From assembly GCA_019454045.1 (NCBI GenBank), contig SKCR01018437.1:183774-247773 (forward strand): 64,000 nucleotides of DNA, in the 5' to 3' direction. Below, piece by piece: positions 43,346 to 56,150 of this stretch (position 1 is the stretch's first letter; each line of letters starts with the position of its first letter). The notes under the pieces were generated by a model that saw only the letters and a program-made list of their open reading frames with translations, was not told the DNA's origin and ran no database searches. The DNA comes from Zanthoxylum bungeanum. Lineage: Eukaryota; Streptophyta; Magnoliopsida; Sapindales; Rutaceae. Both the position numbers and the translations under genes were made by a program.

Positions 43346-43935
43346 TCTAAATGTGGCTAGAACTCATGTGGACCTAACTCTTCATTTATCAAAGAATACT
43401 GGCTCAAGCATATCGCAATTGGAGTACTCGAGAATCATCAGAAGTTTGATGTATCTTACAAATCGCTCAAGCTGTAAACATGCTTAGCAGATATACGAGT
43501 AATCCAGGACATAACCACTGGAAAGCCATAGTAAGAGTTTTGAGGTATCTGAGAGAAACTTCAAAATATGATCTGCATTATACGAGATCTAATGTTGTTT
43601 TAGAGGAATACAACGATGCTTACTGGATATCTGATACAATGGATTCCAAATCCATTAGTGGATTTATTTTCACACCTGGTGGTGCAGCCAGCTATAAACA
43701 TACATTGTGATAGTCAATCGGCTATTGGGAGAGCCCAAAATATAATGTATAATAGTAAGTCTCGACATATACGTCGAAGACACAATACCATAAGGCAACT
43801 GCTCTCAAGTGGCATAATTTCAATATATTATGCCAAATTGAAGGAAAACTTAGCAGTTTCACTTACTAAAGGTTTATTGAGAGAGCAAGTTGAAAAGTCA
43901 ATGATGGGAATGGGCTTAAAGCATATAAACTAAGA
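43346..43935 (+). pseudogene. Element I RNase H with internal deletion
   Basis: [49 protein letters not shown] and [20 protein letters not shown] are followed at about 43690 by a jump to [35 protein letters not shown] and LAVSLTKGL. The STTEAEY block with a catalytic Glu is deleted, so the enzyme is dead. Confidence 0.87.
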
Positions 43936-44375
43936 ATTGTCATTGTGGAAACCCAACCTAACTGACTAGATATCCCATGATCCAGGTTCAAAAGGGACAA
44001 CATAAATTTTATGTAATCCAAAACAAGCATCGTAGAATTCTATACTCTAACTCATTCTTGTAATGACGTAGAGTGCTTGTTGTTTGTCAAAGTTAGGATA
44101 AGCTAAGACTTTTGATGATCACTATATTATGAGAAGAATCTTAATTGGAGTAATGCAGATTACCTCTTTATAATAGATCACTTATTTCATGTAAGAAGTA
44201 ATGTTGCTTCCATTGGAATTTTTAAAGGCTGAATTCTCTAAAGTAATTTATGAATCCAGGACCGGTGTTCATGGCCGAAATGAACACAACCGTAGAATGG
44301 GAAATGGTCGAAGTGAAGCTGTGGGTTGGCAATTGTCTTGGTTTACACCAACGGCGGAACAGTTCAAGACTATAG
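43936..44375 (+). other. Element I 3' region
   Basis: Non-coding sequence after RNase H. The LTR boundary of I is not recognisable. TATAG at 44371-44375 should be J's target duplication, but its partner is outside the window. Confidence 0.6.
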
Positions 44376-46449
44376 TGTTGGAATTTTCTAAGAATCCCAA
44401 GATTATTTCAAGCAATGAAAATAACATGTGAATACATTCAAGGAGTTGCGGAATACTCACAATGATCGGTTGAGCGATGCGAATGAAGACAAAATCTGGT
44501 TTATGCCCTCTCCATGCTCTCGGCAGTGAGCTGATTTGGAGTCCCCATTTTCGGCTTCAATCTTCAAGAATCCAAGCTCCAAGCTTTCGAATGGTATTCC
44601 AAGCTCACGGGTGGGTTTCCCTATCACCTTCGTATGTCTCCTAGAGTGTGCTAGCACTTTGATTTTGTAACAAAATCACTCATTTGCTTCTCCATTTTCA
44701 CGGTAAAAACAGAACCAGTGAATCCAAGGCCGAGAGAGAGAGAGAGAGAGAGAGCAAATTTGGCTCCCAAAAACGTGAGAAGAGAGAGAGAATTGAAGTG
44801 ATATTTTGGTATTTGATTTAGTGTATCTAATACACCTTTTTCAATTTCAAAAAATCAAATAAAATTGATTTATCAAATACAAAAAAGTCAAGCCATTAAA
44901 GGCTTCAACCACTTCCATCAATTCCCATCAATCATGAATAGTGACTTGCGTCAATCACTCAAAATGAAAGACACATATCACTTGATTGACGAATGATGTG
45001 ACGCTAGATGCGACTAGCGATTTAACGCTTGATTTGACTTACGTGCAGCACTCGAATTTGAAATGCGAATGTGCTCGCAAATAATCTCGGGCTCGGGTTC
45101 GCTAATTCCAAATTAACGTATTTTCCATTGCGACGTAATTAAATGATTATGCCTAGCGAAATCACTATTCACGTCGCTAACGAATTATTCTAAATTAATC
45201 GTTCGCCCGAATTAAAATCTAATTTTAATTCCGCGTCGAAATCCAATTTCATTTAATATATCGAATATATTAATTAATCGATTAATTCCAAATTAATCGT
45301 TATCTCTTTTTAAATGATATTGTATCACAGATAAAATATCTCCGTAATTAATCCCAGATTAATTTTCTCTCTCATCTAATTAATCCCAGATTAATTAAAA
45401 GTGCGAGTCATACGTCATCGGTGAATCTTCAGGAAGCGACCCATGAGATCCCCGGATATGTTGGCATTAAATTCGGTCGTCGGACTATCCGAACACGTAA
45501 GTACCTAATACTACGTTTATATCGATTTACAAGACAAGGTTGGCTTCTAGCAAAGCGTCATGCCTACCCAATTCTCCAGAAATATGCTTACAGGAATAAG
45601 CGATCTATATCAGGCGTAGTATACGTAGTATTGTGTATGTCGATCCAGTATCGGATGTTCACGTGTTAGGCCTGGGGCTGGAATTGTGTCTGCCACGTAC
45701 GAAGCACATATCGGATTTCTGGTGACTAGTCTCTATAATCGGATATACATGACCTAGTCATAATATCCCGATAGTTGCAGCATTTAAGAGAACCAGTCCC
45801 GTATCCTACGTAACCATCATCTCCATATGACTGGAGTGATACTTCCGTCTTGACATCACACCCACACACACTACGATTCTCGATATACCCAGAAGAGGCG
45901 TACACAGAAACCGGTTAAAGCCCTGGACGACCAAAACCAAAGTATATTGATTGTCGTAAGTATTAGCGGTGCAAGTCTCAGGTTAAGACCAAATACACCT
46001 ACTCTGATTTCGAACTTCCATAGACATATAGTCATACTACCAATGGAATTCCGATTGGGTCTATCCAGAGCGAAGCTGTTTCCCATACCATCGGTAAAAC
46101 GCAACCTCCTATTACACTTGCATGAGTATCTTATACCCAAATATATGAGAACTATGCCGTTATGCCCTCACAACGCGCACAAGTGTAATACTAGTCTTTT
46201 ACGCATTATCGATGTCCAATCTCGATAATACTCTGACTAGGGATATTTAATGATTTATCCTTCGTGGTCTGATATTGTCTCATATCATTCTCAATCCAGG
46301 AACAAATCATAGGTACCTCTTATCATTTATACATCTTGGTGATCTAATCACAAATGATTAGAGAGCATCTATTTTGTCACATAGTTAATTTGTACAACAA
46401 CACCATGATCTGTACAAATAGTGACGCTATGGGTCATAATTGTCCAACA
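44376..46449 (-). repeat. Element J 3' LTR (left)
   Basis: 2074 bp, TGTTGGAATTTTC to TTGTCCAACA on +. Contains a (GA)n microsatellite at about 44731-44755 and hairpin units around 45345-45400. The frame at 45421-45669 is antisense, starts at GTG, and is not supported as a gene. Confidence 0.91.
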
Positions 46450-46465
46450 ATCTCACACTTGGCCT
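46450..46465 (-). other. Element J polypurine tract
   Basis: The minus strand reads GGCCAAGTGTGAGAT, the family tract with one G changed to T. Confidence 0.8.
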
Positions 46466-47650
46466 ATAGCCAATCACTCGAGTTTCTAACACCCGAACTA
46501 TGTATGGTTCGCTCAAACTGTTGAGGAAAGGCTTTCGTCAGCGGATTTGCATGATTATCATCTAATGCGATTTATTCGATCATCACATCGCCACGATGTA
46601 TGATCCGAACGAATCAGATGAATATCGAAGTATGTATCTGGATCGTTGATGAGACCATTAATTCTTTAGCCTGTGCGTAAGCCTAGCTCAGCTGCTAACA
46701 GAACTATATCTAATCTAATTAGATTTAATATCGACCCATAAGGCTTCTATTGTCGCCTCAGCTACAGCAATAACCCGCATTTGTTGTTTATTCGGTAACA
46801 GTATCTTGCTTGGAAGATTTCCAGCTCACTGTTCCGTTATTCAAACTTTATAGTACCGTTTGTGACTTGTAGTTGATTTAATCGGTTAGGAAACTTGCTA
46901 CAGTGATCCCAGTCACTTCAATCCAGTGACTATCACTTGGATTGGCCTGTTTGTGAATCCATATGCTCAAAGCGTATGAGACATCAGGTCACATACATTT
47001 TTCAATGTACAGTTTCACGGAGATTTTTCTCGAAAGCCTAGCTTTCACCGATAGTTTTATGGGAATATCATTTCCAAGAAATGACATATTATCATTATTT
47101 TATAGGACAGTCACTGTCAGTGCGCTCCCACTAACCTCCTTATATACACAAGAATCATTTCATTTTGAATTAAATCATACACCATTATGATTACATAAAA
47201 ACGATAATTCTAAGAACTTAATGTTTGCTTCAATCCAAACATGGATCGAATAACCTGAAAACCTTGTTTGCTAGTTTTGGTACGACAAAACCGCAGGATG
47301 TTGTAAACATCCTCTAAAAGGTTTCCTTTTCAGGAAAGCGATTTTCCCATTAAACTGAAATATTTCATAAATGAAACATACAACTTAAGCAAGCATTATC
47401 CAAATAGATTTACAGTGGCAACAGGTAACAGGTTTCGTCTTAATCAACACAATGTTGATAACGATACCTTTTCACTAAAAGCCTAGCTTTATACGTTGGT
47501 ATGTTGCCATCCATGTATGTCTTCCTTGAAGACTTCTATAGAACCAATAGGCACAATGCCTTGCGGTACAACAACTAGTGTGTAAACATAGTTGGTATAC
47601 ATGGAATCCATTTCGGACTCATGGCACTTTGCCATGATTAAGGAGTTGAT
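46466..47650 (-). pseudogene. Element J RNase H and RT remnants
   Basis: Recognised by nucleotide similarity to A and B: the SWKSSK region near 46800-46840, the YALSI region near 46960 and RT from 47040. J and A share decay relative to B, for example TATCGTTATCAA for TATCGTCAACGA, and the net 2-nt deletion in the KWVFKKKT motif at about 47505-47535. No frame longer than about 75 codons remains. Confidence 0.82.
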
Positions 47651-48720
47651 ACCTTGTATCACTTCCTCATACGTAGTCAGTTGGTGTTCCTCAATAAGAT
47701 TGACATCTTTATGAGGTGAGATCAGAAACCCATACCCCAGGTTGTTTTCTGACTCTCTCCGACTTACGTGGTTCTTGTGTATTCGAAGATTAATAGTATA
47801 GTTTCATCTTTGATGAACTATTCATGTTCCATTAAGATTCGGTGCCTGGAATAGTATTACTCTGATTTTCATCGAGTTTTACTATCCTCCCACTACCACT
47901 GCAAATAAGTATCCTTCTTAGGAAAATCGCATGGTGAGCAACAATTAAATTGTTCTCATGTGAGTTGTATAAGTACTATACTTTGGTATCCCTAGGATAA
48001 CCTACAATTGGCACTTATCCAATTTGGGTTTTAGTTTGGTATCATCCAAACATATGCCTAGCATTCCCAAATATTCAGGAATGAGAATCCTGGTTTCTTT
48101 CCTGTTCATATCTAATATGAAGTCTGTCAAACAAATTTTATGGAACCTTATTCTAAATAAGTTTTGCACTGTTAATGTGTATCCATTGAAGGAAATGGTA
48201 GCTCAGAGCGACTTATATGTATCCTTATCATGTCCAAAAAAATTCGGTTACTCTGTTCGGACACATCGTCAAATTGACGTGTTCCGGGATGAGTCCTCTT
48301 TGAAAGAATACTATACTCTTTCAAGTATATTAGAAACTTATTGCTTAAGTATTTTCCATTACGATCTTACCATGACGGTATAATACTATAGCCGATCTGT
48401 TTGTCTATTTTCGTGTCGAAACTTAAAAGTTTCTGATTTGTGTTTCAAAAGAGACACATAACCATAACACGATGCCACATCTGTATAGGTCACGAAATAT
48501 CCATCTCTAGCCTAGCTAGACATGGGCCCACTTGCTTCACTATGAAATAGGGCTAACAGATTGGTGGCATTTGTACTTTTACCAAGTAAAGGTGTTTTAG
48601 GCACTTTGCCCAATAGACTAGATTAGTAGACTTTATTTGAATGGAATCAAATCAGTCCTAGTACCCACTCTTCGAAAGTGTGGATATACGAGTCTTGTTT
48701 GATTGTGAATAAATTCTGTT
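47651..48720 (-). pseudogene. Element J integrase remnant
   Basis: Minus-strand relic matching B's integrase. The linker before RT lies near 47740-47790, the PKSDKC...VGYPR segment near 47990-48030, and the core between 48200 and 48560. Indels are frequent. Confidence 0.78.
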
Positions 48721-49740
48721 ATTCACATCTAATGTGTTTATAATATCATCTTTATATAATGAAACACTTTAGTGTTCTAGAATATAAAGGTTCACCCGCA
48801 GCGGGTTAAACACTGATATAAAGATGATGTTTCTAGTCAAACTAGTCACATTATAACAGTTTCCTAATTTAAGTACACACCCGAAGGTAGTTCCTAAACT
48901 TAGGTATCTACGGTTGAAATAGCGACTTTCGTCCCGTTTTCAATTCGCAGATTAATCTCAACTGAAGTCAGTATCCTGCTCATAACAGATTCTGAACATC
49001 AATATGTATTTATGTACCACACTAAGTATTTAAAATCCAATTTTATTACTAGTAGTGAACATATTTATGATAAACATATTTGAAGTCAGAGCCTTGCTCT
49101 TCTTCAATTCCTTCATGTCTGCTTTGTCCAAATGGCAGTCACGCTTCCGCGATCCCGTTTGCCACAATTTAGGCAGACATTTTGGGATATGTCATTTATC
49201 TTCCCAGAAGATTATAATGATTTTGCCTTTGCCCTTTTCACATTCCAGAAGCCTTCGGCCAAGCCTTGACCTTCTAGAATATCGAAGTAAGGTGCGCCTT
49301 GCGCTTCTTGCCATATTGCAAACTTTGACTTTGTCTCCTTGAGAATAGTCATTAACTCTCCAAGAGTTAAGTAATGCAATTTAGTACTTCTAAAATCTAA
49401 GCATAGATTTATGAAGATCCTTCAATTTCATTATCATACTTTAAGGATCTAATCCTTAGTTCTGATTAAGAAATTAAGGAGTCTATTTGACAAGCTTAAT
49501 GGATTAAGCACTAAAGTTATCATCACATGAATCTTCCAAAGATTATGCTCTACTATTTGCTTAACTCTGGGCTTAGGCATAATGTGTTATTTTATCAAAT
49601 AAAGTAACTTATTATTTTCCAGGACCATCCTGAAATATTATTCCCAATTTGAAAATTAAACCATTTAAATACATTTCCCCTAGGATTATGTTTTAAATGT
49701 CAATCTTTCAATTTTATCTTGATTTTAATAGTCCAACTAT
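48721..49740 (-). pseudogene. Element J protease and gag remnants
   Basis: Parallels E at 28636-29913. The protease region is near 48860-49000 and the zinc knuckle region near 49120-49180. A gag piece has an internal deletion near 49365-49385, where E still has about 200 bp (29370-29575). The gag N-terminus near 49640-49720 is barely recognisable. Confidence 0.72.
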
Positions 49741-51027
49741 TTAATCAATGATTTAGGTACTATTAAATATAATCATTATTATAGTCCAACTATATTAATC
49801 AATTATACTTTTAATTTGTTTGAATACAGTCCAACTGTTTTAAAACAACGTTTAAATATTAGTCCAACTAACATTTAATATATTTGACGAATGATATTTG
49901 AATGAGCGCGTATGGCAAGTAATTAAACGAATATTGCAAATTCAATTCTTGCCTCCCGCTATTTTTCGGCGAGCCTCTAACCCTCTGTCGAGTACTCGGG
50001 AAACCGTGTTTCCTAGCGGTCTAGGATCCCGTTAAATATCACACAATCTTGACTTTGGCCAACAAATTGTATGATAATTAACTAGGTAGATCTCTAAGAT
50101 CAATTGGATCCAATCCAATTCCTAGATCCAGTAGGGGGACATCCAAGTCCGAAACATATATCTTATATATGCCAATATATCCAATATATTACCTAACCTT
50201 TTTCCTCTGAATAAACTAAGCTAGTGATCCCAGTTAAGCGCGGCCCATTGACCATGGAAAGCTTCGTAATCAATGTCGATGGACAAGAAAAGGTCTTGAC
50301 TTTGGCCAACAAACCACAACTTGGACAAGACACCAATATGTAACAAAGCCTTCGTGATTCAAACACATCATTGACGGACAAAGGCCTTGACTTTGGCCAA
50401 CAAGCCAATGCCAGTCTCGGATCTTGAGTAAGAATCACTCAATGGAAGGAAAAACGCTTAATATTTTGCGAGGGTTTTTCGAGTGCAAATTGGCAACCAA
50501 TTTATTATCTTTGGTAAGGTCTCATCATCATACACCCTTAAACATGCATTCTAAACACATAATAAAGCGCATATGATAAAATAATAATGATATGCGGATG
50601 GATACTTTACACATTGATCTTAGATCAAATCTCTCCATTTTTCTCTCCCGCTAGCACATGTTTTTACTTCTACCCGTTACACTACACTTCTAAAGAAACC
50701 TCATTTACATTGAGGGGAATAGGTGAGAAGAGAATACAGAGAGTAAGGAGGTAATAAGGCTGGACACGCAGGTCCAATTTTATAAATTCCAATTTATTAC
50801 AATAATTTCTAAAATTGCCCCACCCATCTAATATCCATCCGATATACATTATTCATGCATCGCAACCATGTATTCACACAAGCATGTTATCAATCAATCT
50901 AATCAAATTAATTAATCTGATAATTAGTGACCATCCAATGTTCAAACAACGATTTGATTTTGCGCGAGTCAAATTCGTTTTGCGAATAAGTACTCAAAGT
51001 ACGAATTCTCGAATTAAATTAAACTAC
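49741..51027 (-). other. Element J leader, left part, with three leader hairpins
   Basis: Collinear with the leaders of C and E. Hairpin units lie at 50043-50070 (ACAAT pairing with ATTGT), 50292-50315 and 50383-50406, each with loop TTGGCCAAAGT on the RNA strand. The second unit seen in C and E is deleted near 50215. ACTAC at 51023-51027 is G's duplication. Confidence 0.75.
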
Positions 51028-54000
51028 TGTGGGACATAGAAACTGGGCGACGCATGTTGTCCCGGGCTCGCGGCCCGGTTGGGAGTACGGAGTAGCCCGC
51101 GGGGGGACTAAACCGGAGAATAATGGAGTCGCCACCCGGTGTGAACCGGGACAAAGATTTAAGGCCGCACTCACCCCTCGCAAGGGAATACCTCAAACCG
51201 TTGGGTTCGGAATGGTCCCTTACTTATGCCACTTGTAATAAAATGATTTGTGCAATAATCTTACCAAGCCTAAGCAACATATTTCCAAGGATAATTTACT
51301 CATGAGTTGGCATGCATAGGTACAAAGCTCATATTTAAGTTTACATATAACACATTTTTCATGTTTGCATACAACCTATTTGTATATAATTTATGTCCGA
51401 ATTCATGCATGAAGATATATTGACATACGGAAGACATACAATCTCACATAGGTAGGCACAGAAGCTCAAACACATAGCATTCATACAAGCATGCATATTA
51501 GGGAAAGACACTTAAGCGCATAATAGAAATAGATAACTAAAGAGGTAATACAAATGTATAAGGTAAAAAGAGATAATTATATGCTAAGATAGACATGTCG
51601 TGATGTGATGCAGGATGACCTGTTTATCATGGACGTTCGTGCGGCATTCGTATACGCGTTCGAACGGTAAACAGAAGGTTCGCGTTCGTATAGTGTTTGA
51701 TAACGCGTTCGAACGGGAGCAGACAGAAAACATGCGTTCGTGCAGCGTTCCGAAATGCGTTCGAACGGGGTTACAGCAGTGACCTCCAAAATTCAGTAAA
51801 CAACATGACACATACATGAACGGATGAATAGATGACACCTAATAAATAATAACGGGCTAAAAGCGCGGCAAAGCATCGTGGTAAAGGATTTTAACCTCTC
51901 AAAATAGAGGACCTTTAATCGCACTTACTAAGCCCATGCGCAATCAACACAATACATATATAAAAAGTAAAGACAATGATATCGGACTTCGTATACCCAA
52001 TTGAACACATCTTCCATTCAACTGAATATACATCAACCGGCACGGCAAAGTATCGTGGTAAAGGGTTTTAACCCCTCAAAACAGGGGACCTTTAATCCAA
52101 CTTACTAAACCTATGCGCTCGATCACGTCATGCATATAAAAATAAAGACAATAATATCGGCTTCGTATACCCGATTGAACACATCTTACATTCAACCGAA
52201 TATACACCAATCGGCGCGGCAAAGCATCGTGGTAAAGGATATTAACCCCTCAAAATAGGGGACCTTTAATCCAACTTACTAAGCCCATGCGCTCGATCAC
52301 ATCATTACATATAAAAATAAAGACAATAATATTGGCTTCGTATACCCGATTGAACACATCTTACATTCAACCGAATATATATCAATCGGCGCGGTAAAGC
52401 ATCGTGATAAAGGATTTTAACCCCTCAAAATATGGGACCTTTAATCCAACTTACTAAGCCCATGCGCTCGATCACATCATCACATAAACAAATAACATGC
52501 GGAAATCAAGTAACGAATAATAAACAAATCAAAACAACATAAAACGAAATATGCGCCATTTACTCAAGTGGTACGTGGAGTTGTATCCCGAGTACAGATC
52601 ATACTACCGTCCATTCGGAATCGGCTATGAAATTTATGTCCGGGTTTCCATCCTATATACCCCAAGAGGCGACACATTTTTTGTTTTACTCAAGGGCCAC
52701 AACATACATCATTCCACAATACATGCATTTACTATCTATTCAAGGTCCACAATCATGCATCAATAAATGACTCTCATGCGATAAAAATGAACAAAACAAT
52801 AAAAAAAATAGATGGAAATAATAGGAAAATACCCTCAGGTCTAACCTTTTATGTCGACTTTCGGACTCGCGTTTCACGGTCGTCGGAAGGGCTATCACTC
52901 CGCAACTCTTCCGGTTCACTGGATTAACGTCTTAGCTCGCTGTTTTGCTATTTTGGTTGCTATTTTCACTCCGTTTTACTGCTGTTTTCTCTGTATTTTC
53001 TGGTCACTGTTCAGTTGTGTTAGTGGACTGTTTTGACTCGATTTTCGGACTGTTTCGGGGGCTGTTTTCGTTACTATTTTGGGCGGTTTCTGGACTGTTT
53101 TTCAGTGCAGTTTTGGGACAATGCTGAACAGTTTCAGGCTTATTTTCACGACTGTATTGGGGTGTTTTACGTGTGACTTTTGTGCGACAATGGAGGCTTG
53201 CTGGATGGGTACTATGGCGTGAATAAGGGGCAGTTTGAAGGGGCTGTAGTTCTCGGTTATTCAAGGTTAGTGGCTAGTGGGGGTACTTTGTGTGTTGGCT
53301 GTGTGAAGGGGCGTGAGCATGAAGAGGCTATTTGGCTTTGTGCGTGAGGCAGTGGCAAGGGGCGTGATAAATGTGATGTTTAAGTTTGTGGCTGAAAGTC
53401 TGGTGCGTGAAGATTTGCTGGGCTGTGTGTGTGGCCTTATTGCCGAGTCTGTATGTGAGTGTTTTTTACGAGGAGTGAGGGCTGTTGTGTGATTAAGGAG
53501 TGCGAAGTGTGGAGTTTGAAGGCTGGGAAGTGAGGGGCAGATGGTGTGGGTTCAGGCAGCAACGTGAGTGGGGTGCAGGTGTGTTGCTACGTTGAATTGG
53601 TGAGTATTTGTGGCTTCAATCGTGGGGTCTGTGTGTGCAGGTTTTGATGAGAGATTCAGGGCCGAGACAGTGTTTGGTTTAGGGTTGTTTAAATAGACAA
53701 GGGCTAGGGTTTTTCCTTGTCTCACAAGGAAGGGATTTTGGCATTAAAGAGAGGATTTGATTTGGTGTTGGATAGGAAATCAATGGATTGAGGGGGGACA
53801 AATTTGGTGAATTAGGAAGGTTGAATATTTGATTGGCTTGGTTTAGGAATACAATTTGTTAGATTAGGAAGTCAATATTTTTAATTGGTTATGATTGATT
53901 TTAATTAGGCATAATATTTCTTTAATTTAGTATATAATATTTTAAGTTAGGAAGTTACAATATTTTAATTTGGTATAATTATATTTTGTCTTATTTAATT

Positions 54001-54382
54001 TGGTATATCAATTAATTAATATTTTATTTAGTTAATATTTAATTTAATTAATATTTGATTTAATTTGGATGTATTTTAGGGTGATATAGGCGTGTGGGCC
54101 TCTCTTGGTGGGCTAGGTGTTGTGTTGGTTTGGTGAGTGGACTTAGGTGGGGGGCAAGGGTTTTGGGCCAAGGTTAAAAGGTTTGCGGTTTTTTTTTTTT
54201 GGGCCAAAGTGCTCTAAACGGAGGTCCAACAAATGAGCTTGACGCTAAACAAATGAATAAGGATCTAACGAAATATCGATTCCCTTCCGACGACCGTTTC
54301 CCGCAATATCCTTAACTAAAAAGGTAGTGCCTCCAACTGAGACTCATCATCGGGTTTCACATGCAAAAATGCAATGCCTACA
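51028..54382 (-). repeat. Element G 3' LTR (left)
   Basis: 3355 bp, TGTGGGACAT to TGCCTACA on +. It holds four copies of a roughly 175-bp unit (51867, 52044, 52218, 52393), a single GTTCGAACG unit (51620-51780), a primer-site-like word at 51124-51134 and a TATTTAAA box (53688-53695, minus). Confidence 0.92.
51860..52490 (-). repeat. 174-177-bp tandem array in G left LTR, four copies
   Basis: Spacing of the GGCAAAGCATCGTGGTAAAG word is 177, 174 and 175 bp. It is the reverse-strand equivalent of the array in F (35158-35865). The right LTR has only three copies (59320, 59496, 59670), accounting for most of the length difference between the LTRs. Confidence 0.9.
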
Positions 54383-54396
54383 GTCGCCCCCACTTT
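54383..54396 (-). other. Element G polypurine tract
   Basis: The minus strand reads AAAGTGGGGGCGAC immediately before the LTR start TGTAGGCATTG. Confidence 0.85.
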
Positions 54397-54519
54397 GATG
54401 GGACTTGTGCAATGTGTGACTTTGAACAATCCTATCAAAGTTATGTAATGCATTTTCACTTACCTAGCTTGTCTACTGCCTCGAGCTGAGTTGAGTTGAT
54501 TTTGTTGTGAGGTGGTCCA

Positions 54520-55005
54520 TTCTCGAACCGGGTTGATGAGAGGTGGTCCATTCTTGAATCGTTACTGTGATTCGGTCCATTCCCGAACCGTGCTCCATTC
54601 TCGGAGTGTCATTCTTGGTTTGTTCATTCCCGTACCTTGCTTCATTCTCGGATTACCATTATCGGATTGTTCATTCTCGAACTTTTTCCCAATCTCGGAT
54701 TACCATTCTTGGCTTGTTCATTCTCGAACCTTACTCCATTCTTGGATTGCCATTCTCGGCTTGTTCATTCTCGAACCTTGTTCCATTCTCAGATTTCCAT
54801 TCTCAGCTTGTTCATTCTCGAACCTTGTTCCATTCTTGGATTGTCATTCTCGGCTTGTTCATTCTCGAACCTTGTTCCATTCTCGGATTTCCATTCTTGG
54901 CCTGTTCATTCTCGAACCTTGTTCCATTCTAGGATTGCCATTCTTGGCTTGTTCATTCTTGAACCATGTTCCATTCTCGGAGTGCCATTCCAAAGTGCCA
55001 TACTC
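54520..55005. repeat. 47-bp minisatellite in the 3' untranslated region of G
   Basis: About nine to ten imperfect copies of a unit containing GGCTTGTTCATTCTCGAACC and TTCCATTCTCGGA. The starts at 54711, 54758 and 54805 give an exact 47-bp period. Long open frames across it arise only because the repeat lacks stops. Confidence 0.9.
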
Positions 55006-55084
55006 GGCCAGACTGATTCTGATAAAGATATGGGCCTCGCCCCCAGTGTCATACCCGGAAAAACTGATGTTGATAATGATGTTG

Positions 55085-55430
55085 GCCTCACCCCAAACTG
55101 GTACTGATGTGGGCTTCGCCCACAAACTGGTACTGATGTGGGCTTCGCCCCCAGATTGATGCTGATGTGGGCATTGCCCTCAAACTGATGTGGACCTCGC
55201 CCCAAACTGGTACTGATGTGGGCCTCGCTCCAACATTGTTACCGATGTGGACCTCACCCCAGATTAATACTGATATGGGCCTCAACCCTGGGACTCATCC
55301 CTAAGACTGGTACTGATGCGGGCCTCGGCCCTGAAACTGATGTGGGCCTCGCCCCAACACTGTTACTGATGTGGGCCTCGCCCCAGATTGATACTGATAT
55401 GGGCCTCAACCCTGGGACTCGTCCGTAAAC
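55085..55430. repeat. About 29-bp minisatellite next to the 47-bp array in G
   Basis: Roughly ten copies of a unit close to ACTGATGTGGGCCTCGCCCC with a short spacer, more irregular towards the right. Confidence 0.87.
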
Positions 55431-56150
55431 TGCTGATGTTATATTGATGCTTCTGATTGGCTTTCATTTGCCGCTTTCTCTTTTCTTCTTCAAAACCTGG
55501 GAATACAAAAAAACAAACACAAAACACAAAAAGGAATTCAAAATATGTTACGTTTATGCATGCATGCGTGAATGAGTTTCCCATCCCGTTGGGTTAGGTC
55601 TTCTGCTAATTCTCTTGGCGACTGCTCAGTCTTCTTTTCCTCAGGCAAGCTACTGCTTCAATCTGTCTACGTGATCGGCTCGGTGACTAATTCCCTTCCA
55701 AGTCTGATATTTTCACTGCCTCTATTTCCCAATTTCTGAATGTCTATCTTATCTTTTCTGTTTGCTTATTTCGAGGGTTCCCCGTGTTCATCACTGGATT
55801 CCATAGTACCAAGGTTGAATACTTTTTCTCAAATATACTCATGTTGCAGAAGAGATTCAGCGAAATGAACATCTTTATTATCATTTAAGAAAATGGTTCG
55901 AACAGGTAGACTAAATCAATGTCTTTATTAAAAATGCAGAATTGCAATCAAATAAACCAAGGAAAATATCTTCATTGTTTGCGGCATTGTCTTTTTTTTT
56001 CAGTCTATGGTTCTTCACTACTGCCATCTTCTATCTCAATGTAAGAAGCCTGGTGGTTGAGAGTTTGGAGGACAAAGGTTTCGGGTAGGCCGGAGTTGAT
56101 CATGTAGGTGGGTGGTGGAACGGAGTGGTAGTTTGGTAGAGGGTTTCTGT
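55431..56150 (-). other. Element G interior without recognised genes
   Basis: Lies between the gag 3' end and the minisatellites, where pol would be in a full element. No RT or integrase motifs are visible in any frame. Confidence 0.65.

Larger units (their letters stand above)
40240..44375 (+). mobile_element. Element I: decayed Ty1/copia element of a different family
   Basis: Gag, protease, integrase, RT and RNase H follow one another on +. H cuts it in gag on the left, and J's LTR starts at 44376 on the right, so neither LTR of I is seen. It is the host of both H and J and therefore older than either. Stops and frameshifts occur every few hundred bases. Confidence 0.88.

Noticed and set aside
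53004..53264. Gln/Asn/Pro-rich minus frame, also at 60278-60631
   Set aside because: It lies in the U3-R region of the two G LTRs, is frameshifted between copies, and low-complexity composition explains the open frame.
54512..55159. 215-codon open frame, longest + frame in its area, with repeated FILEPCSILG-like peptide
   Set aside because: It runs along the 47-bp minisatellite of element G. A repeat unit without stops gives long frames by itself, and overlapping frames are open on both strands.
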